Origin: a bacterium | Lineage (GTDB): Bacteria > Planctomycetota > Planctomycetia > Pirellulales > UBA1268 | Assembly: GCA_029978085.1 (NCBI GenBank) | Contig: JAPOJV010000014.1 | Location: 1 to 37,785 of the forward strand | Direction of reading: 5' to 3' | Length of the DNA: 37,785 nt | Shown here: piece after piece, positions 34,684 to 37,785 of the stretch | Layout of the letters: each line of letters begins with the position of its first letter | How positions within the stretch are numbered: position 1 is the stretch's first letter | Notes under the pieces: model-generated | What the model was told of the DNA's origin: nothing | The model's database searches: none | The model's input: the letters and a program-made list of their open reading frames with translations, nothing else | Made by a program: the position numbers and the translations under genes

Positions 34684-35805
34684 TTACGACCGCGATCCCT
34701 GGGCCGCGGGCACGACGGCGCGGTATGCATCGACGTATCGCGCCGCCACCTGCGGCCAGTCGTGATCGACGATGGATGGGAGGGCGGCAGCCCGCAGCCG
34801 GGCAGTGATCGCGGGCTCATCGAGCAGCCGCTGCATCGCCGTCGCAAGCGAGATAGGCGACTCCGGCTGGCAGAGCAGGCCGTTGACCTCTGAATGCACC
34901 AGTTCGCGGTTGCCCCCCACGTCCGTGGCCACGACCGGAAGCCCCGACGCCAGGGCCTCGAGGATCACGTTGGCAAACGGCTCGCGCCGCGACGGGCACG
35001 TGAAGAACGCTGCCGAGCGATAGAGGCTCACCTTGCGGTCGCCCGTGACGGGACCGATCAGTCGCACGCGGTCGCGGAGCCCCAGCCGCTCGACCTGGGC
35101 CTCGAGCGCGGCCGACTCGCCGCCATCGCCGGCAATCAAGAGATCGACCGCTGGATCGCGGAGCCGGGCGTAGGCGTCGACGAGCAGGTCGAATCCCTTG
35201 TGGGGCACGAGGCTCCCGAGGCCGAGGATGTACCGCCGCGGATGCGGAAAGGGCTCGGCGGTCGCGAAAGCGGCGACATCGACGCCGTTGTTGATCGTCA
35301 CGATGCGGTCGGCCGCGACCCCGATGCCGAGGATCACGTCGCGGAGCGCATCACCCTGCGCGATCACGGCATCGGCCGCGGTCAGCGCCCGTGTCATCCG
35401 GTGCGCCAGCCGCGGCACACGGCGGATCGCGTCGTCGGGCAGCACATCAGCCCCGTGTGGCCGCACCACATACGGAATGCCGGTCAGCTGCCGCAGGGTC
35501 AGGGCCACATAGGCCTGCGGATAGGCGGCATGGCAGTGCACGATGTCGAAATGGTGGCGGGCGTGCAGGGCCAGAAGCCGGGGCAGAATCGCCCGCACCG
35601 CGAATCGCTTCGACCACTGCCGACGGTGGCGGATGACGGGGTAGCCGAGCTGCCGGTCGTCGAACGGCTCACGGGCAGGCGGCGCGACGACGACGGGCCG
35701 GTGGCCGAGCCGCCCGAGTTGCCGACAGAGCTGATCGAGCACGGTCTGTGCCCCACCGAGCGTGGGCAGGCAGACATCGGTGAAGAGGCAGATCGAAAGC
35801 GACAT
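34684..35805 (-). CDS. Glycosyltransferase family 4 protein
   Basis: A 373-residue GT-B-fold retaining glycosyltransferase. The N-terminal domain begins ICLFTDVCLPTLGGAQTVLDQL, typical of GT4. VRPHGADVL and INNGVDVAAF mark the domain junction. The donor-binding domain has ILGLGSLVPHKGFDLLVDAYARL and the EX7E motif EPFANVILE near residue 300, followed by ALASGLPVVATDVGGNRELV. It probably adds a hexose or similar sugar to a lipid-linked or secreted glycan. The gene is convergent with the preceding glycosyltransferase gene (seven bases between stops) and divergent from the epimerase across a palindrome-filled gap. Confidence 0.92.
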   Translation of the reverse strand: MSLSICLFTDVCLPTLGGAQTVLDQLCRQLGRLGHRPVVVAPPAREPFDDRQLGYPVIRHRRQWSKRFAVRAILPRLLALHARHHFDIVHCHAAYPQAYVALTLRQLTGIPYVVRPHGADVLPDDAIRRVPRLAHRMTRALTAADAVIAQGDALRDVILGIGVAADRIVTINNGVDVAAFATAEPFPHPRRYILGLGSLVPHKGFDLLVDAYARLRDPAVDLLIAGDGGESAALEAQVERLGLRDRVRLIGPVTGDRKVSLYRSAAFFTCPSRREPFANVILEALASGLPVVATDVGGNRELVHSEVNGLLCQPESPISLATAMQRLLDEPAITARLRAAALPSIVDHDWPQVAARYVDAYRAVVPAAQGSRS

Positions 35806-35831
35806 GGGCTAGAACACCACGCACCCTGGAG

Positions 35832-35971
35832 GTGCAGATTGGTAATCTGCACACGGACGCGAACCACAGATTACCAATCTGCGGCTCCACGTAGCCCGGT
35901 CACGCCGTGACCGGTAAACAGCCTGTCACGGCGTGACAGGCCTACAAATGCTGCGGACTGGTAGTCTGCAC
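35832..35971. repeat. GCAGATTGGTAATCTGC palindromes, three copies
   Basis: GCAGATTGGTAATCTGC at 35834-35850, its inverted copy CAGATTACCAATCTGCGG at 35867-35884, and a variant GCGGACTGGTAGTCTGC at 35953-35969. In the variant, T-A pairs have become C-G on both sides, so the stem is conserved. The GGT loop is constant. The copies flank palindrome cluster 3. Confidence 0.85.
35891..35943. repeat. Palindrome cluster 3, inverted orientation
   Basis: CCGGTCACGCCGTGACCGG (35896-35914) and CCTGTCACGGCGTGACAGG (35922-35940), bounded by GTAGC at the left. Read on the minus strand this is the same composite unit as in clusters 1 and 2: a variable-arm C-centred palindrome, a CTGTTTA spacer, then the constant G-centred palindrome followed by GCTAC. 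Confidence 0.88.
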
Positions 35972-36028
35972 ACCGTCGCCTACGCTGTGACGGCGACATG
36001 GATCGTGGCATCGGATGGAGGCTCGGAA

Positions 36029-36985
36029 GTGAAGCGGATTCTCGTGACAGGGGCGGCGGGGTTCATCGGCTCGCATGTGGCTGAAATGCTACTCGAGCGG
36101 GGCGACGAGGTGGTCGGCCTCGACGAGCTGAACGACTACTACCCGGTCGCCTACAAACGCGAGAACCTGGCCCTGCTTGGACGCCATCCGCAGTTCTCGT
36201 TCGTCGAGGGGGACATCTGCGACCGGCGACTCGTCGCGGACCTGTTTGTCACGCGACGATTCACCCACCTGGCTCATCTCGCGGCGCGGGCCGGCGTACG
36301 GCCGTCGATCACCGATCCGTTTCTCTATCAGCGGGCCAACTGCGACGGCACACTCACGCTGCTTTCGGCCTGCGTCGGAGCGGGCCTCGAGAACGTGGTG
36401 ATCGCCTCCTCGTCGTCGGTCTACGGCAACTCGCGGGCGATCCCGTTTCGGGAGGACGACTCCGCCACCGACCGGCCGATCTCCCCCTATGCCGCCACGA
36501 AGAAGGCGACCGAGGTGATGGCCCACACGTTTCATCACCTCCACGGGCTCGCGATCACGGTGATCCGGCCCTTCACCGTCTATGGCCCGCGCGGCCGGCC
36601 CGACATGGCGCCATGGCTGTTCGTGGAGTCGGCCCTCTCCGGTCGGCCGATCCGCAAGTTCGGCGACGGCACGACCCGCCGCGACTACACCTACATCGGC
36701 GACTTCGCCCGCGGGTTCGTCAACGCGATCGACCGGCCGCTGGGATACGAGATCGTGAATCTCGGCAACTCGGCCACCGTCTCGCTCAACGAGGCGCTCG
36801 ACGTGGTGCGCGAGGTGACCGGGAGGGAACTCGTGATCGAGCAGGCGCCGCCCCAGCCGGGCGACGTGGAGATCACCAACGCCGACATCTCAAAGGCCCG
36901 CCGGCTCCTCGACTACGACCCCGCGACGTCGTTCCGCGAGGGGATGGCCCGATTCTGCGACTGGTACCGCCGCAGCCGACTGTAA
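36029..36985 (+). CDS. NAD-dependent epimerase, UDP-glucuronate 4-epimerase-like
   Basis: A 318-residue extended-SDR nucleotide-sugar epimerase. The NAD motif is VTGAAGFIGSH (6-16), the catalytic pair is in SPYAATKKATE (Tyr154, Lys158), and the Ser region is VIASSSSVYGNS. GLDELNDYYPVAYKRENLALL and LAARAGVRPSITDP are close to UDP-glucuronate 4-epimerases, so it may make UDP-galacturonate from UDP-glucuronate. UDP-glucose/galactose epimerisation is the alternative. VIRPFTVYGPRGRPDMAPW is also typical. The GTG at 36029 is chosen, with GGAGG at 36017-36021 seven bases upstream. An ATG further up lies within the repeat region. The enzyme would supply acidic sugar precursors for the neighbouring glycan genes. 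Confidence 0.92.
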   Translation: MKRILVTGAAGFIGSHVAEMLLERGDEVVGLDELNDYYPVAYKRENLALLGRHPQFSFVEGDICDRRLVADLFVTRRFTHLAHLAARAGVRPSITDPFLYQRANCDGTLTLLSACVGAGLENVVIASSSSVYGNSRAIPFREDDSATDRPISPYAATKKATEVMAHTFHHLHGLAITVIRPFTVYGPRGRPDMAPWLFVESALSGRPIRKFGDGTTRRDYTYIGDFARGFVNAIDRPLGYEIVNLGNSATVSLNEALDVVREVTGRELVIEQAPPQPGDVEITNADISKARRLLDYDPATSFREGMARFCDWYRRSRL

Positions 36986-36996
36986 AACGCATCCAA

Positions 36997-37233
36997 ATGG
37001 GCGATATAGGACTCGACCGAACCTCGTCTCGCCCGAGAAAAACTACCAAGTCCGCGAAGGAGTGTGCACATATGTGTGCAATCTCCGAAATTCCCCTTTT
37101 TGTGGTCGAATCCGGGCGTCTTGCCGTGTGGGACCAATTGCCTGAAGAAGTGCGTCGGCGACTTGCCTCCCTAACCCCCGAAGTCCTCGCCGCCCTCCAC
37201 GCTCTGTTCAACGGCGAACCCCGGCGGACATGA
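36997..37233 (+). CDS. Small hypothetical protein
   Basis: A 78-residue reading from ATG 36997, or 54 residues from ATG 37072 (MCAISEIPLFVVESGRLAVW). The second start is better supported, because AAGGAG at 37057-37062 lies nine bases before it. A perfect palindrome, CACATATGTG (37067-37076), covers that start codon. The C-terminal half (DQLPEEVRRRLASLTPEVLAALHALFNG) looks like an amphipathic helical pair. Not recognised. The first 90 bases have lower GC than the surroundings, which fits a 5' leader rather than coding sequence. Confidence 0.5.
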   Translation: MGDIGLDRTSSRPRKTTKSAKECAHMCAISEIPLFVVESGRLAVWDQLPEEVRRRLASLTPEVLAALHALFNGEPRRT

Positions 37234-37242
37234 TCCGCTCCC

Positions 37243-37539
37243 ATGCTCACCCCTCGCCGCCCTTCACACCCGCGATGGCTCGTCTACCTCCTGCGCTGCT
37301 CCGACGGCTCTCTCTACACGGGCATCACCAACAACCTGCCCAAGCGGCTCAGGGCCCACGCTGCCGGCAAGGCATCCCGATACACCCGCAGTCGGCTTCC
37401 CGTGGATCTAGCCTACAGCGAGCCCCAGAATTCCACGTCGGCGGCCCTGAAGCGGGAAGCGGCCATCAAGAGGCTGCGCCGGGCCGAGAAAGACCGGCTG
37501 TTGGCGAAACGGCGACCGGGCAGGGATATTTGTGTCTGA
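37243..37539 (+). CDS. GIY-YIG domain protein (YhbQ/UPF0213-like)
   Basis: A 98-residue protein consisting of a single GIY-YIG nuclease-type domain. The motif elements are WLVYLLRCSDGSLYTGITNNLPKRLRAH (Tyr and YTG in place of GIY/YIG, with the conserved Arg) and ASRYTRSRLPVDLAY, followed by a basic helix, ALKREAAIKRLRRAEKDRLL. The length and pattern match the YhbQ group, small proteins with weak or debated nuclease function. The gene follows the small hypothetical gene by nine bases. ATG 37243 is the only sensible start. Confidence 0.86.
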   Translation: MLTPRRPSHPRWLVYLLRCSDGSLYTGITNNLPKRLRAHAAGKASRYTRSRLPVDLAYSEPQNSTSAALKREAAIKRLRRAEKDRLLAKRRPGRDICV

Positions 37540-37566
37540 ATCTGTGCTTCCAACTCCTGCCCGCCC

Positions 37567-37785
37567 ATGCCCACCTCGATCTCCCTGCTCGTCGCCTACC
37601 CGAAAGAACTCATTCGGGCGGGCCTACGGTCAATGCTGGAGAAAACCGGCATCAAGATCGTCGGAGAGGCTGTAGACGCCCCCAGCACCCTCACGCTCGC
37701 CAAGAAGCACAAGCCGGCGGTCGTGCTTCTGGACGCAGCTATTCCGGGGGGCGATGCATTCGAGCTGGTCACAAAGCTCGCCAAG
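37567..37785 (+). CDS. Response-regulator receiver-like protein, 3' end outside window
   Basis: The first 73 residues of a protein that resembles NarL-type receiver domains (ISLLVAYPKELIRAGLRSMLEKTGIKIVGEAVD), with the phosphoacceptor region VVLLDAAIPGGDAFELV. The putative phospho-Asp is present, but the acidic pair near the start (DD or DE in typical receivers) reads AY, so metal-dependent phosphorylation may be lost. The output domain is outside the window. Confidence 0.75.
   Translation, partial: MPTSISLLVAYPKELIRAGLRSMLEKTGIKIVGEAVDAPSTLTLAKKHKPAVVLLDAAIPGGDAFELVTKLAK

Overview
The window looks like a chromosomal segment of a high-GC planctomycete, probably of the Pirellulales. The pointers are a BBP7-type outer-membrane barrel protein, a multi-PDZ RseP, a signal peptidase I with a very large insertion, lipid A and LPS genes (lpxD, lpxI, lptB), and a glycan locus rich in sulfotransferases. 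Taxonomy is inferred from gene content only. About 35 protein genes are supported. I see no rRNA, tRNA, CRISPR array, integrase or transposase gene.

Layout. 51-7349 (+): sigma factor and SDR oxidoreductase (overlapping), nucleoside-transporter-like MFS, lpxD-lpxI, an exported methyltransferase and a sigma-54 activator without a sensor domain. 7392-10352 (-): DCC-family redox protein, small membrane protein, ftsH. 10554-14451 (+): dxr-rseP-HAD phosphatase, divergent from ftsH and translationally coupled. 14465-22567 (-): MFS transporter, ROK kinase-lepA, di-haem peroxidase, and the set trmH-like, RNase H-like, sixA-like. 22548-25862 (+): TlpA-like lipoprotein, lepB, lptB. 25979-30043: small membrane protein (-), BBP7 barrel (+), then a minus-strand group of a Cys-rich hypothetical, a nuclease and a ketoacyl-synthase homologue without its active Cys. 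30254-36985: glycan locus with three sulfotransferase-like proteins, three glycosyltransferase-like proteins and a UDP-glucuronate-epimerase-like enzyme. 36997-37785: small protein, GIY-YIG protein and the start of a receiver-like protein cut by the window edge.

The coding genes are mostly envelope and housekeeping functions: lipid A and LPS export, intramembrane and membrane proteolysis, protein export, isoprenoid synthesis, and surface polysaccharide.

The most unusual content is non-coding. Three 132-144 bp elements (15718-15852, 18841-18984, 23130-23261) share a long terminal inverted repeat and internal hairpins whose stems change by compensatory substitutions while the AGGAT-type loops are kept. 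A second family is a composite of two different palindromes built on GTCACG(C/G)CGTGAC, present in three clusters. One cluster is inverted and another supplies the stop codon of lptB. A third palindrome, GCAGATTGGTAATCTGC, occurs three times before the epimerase gene. I could not search databases, so whether these families are already described is unknown.
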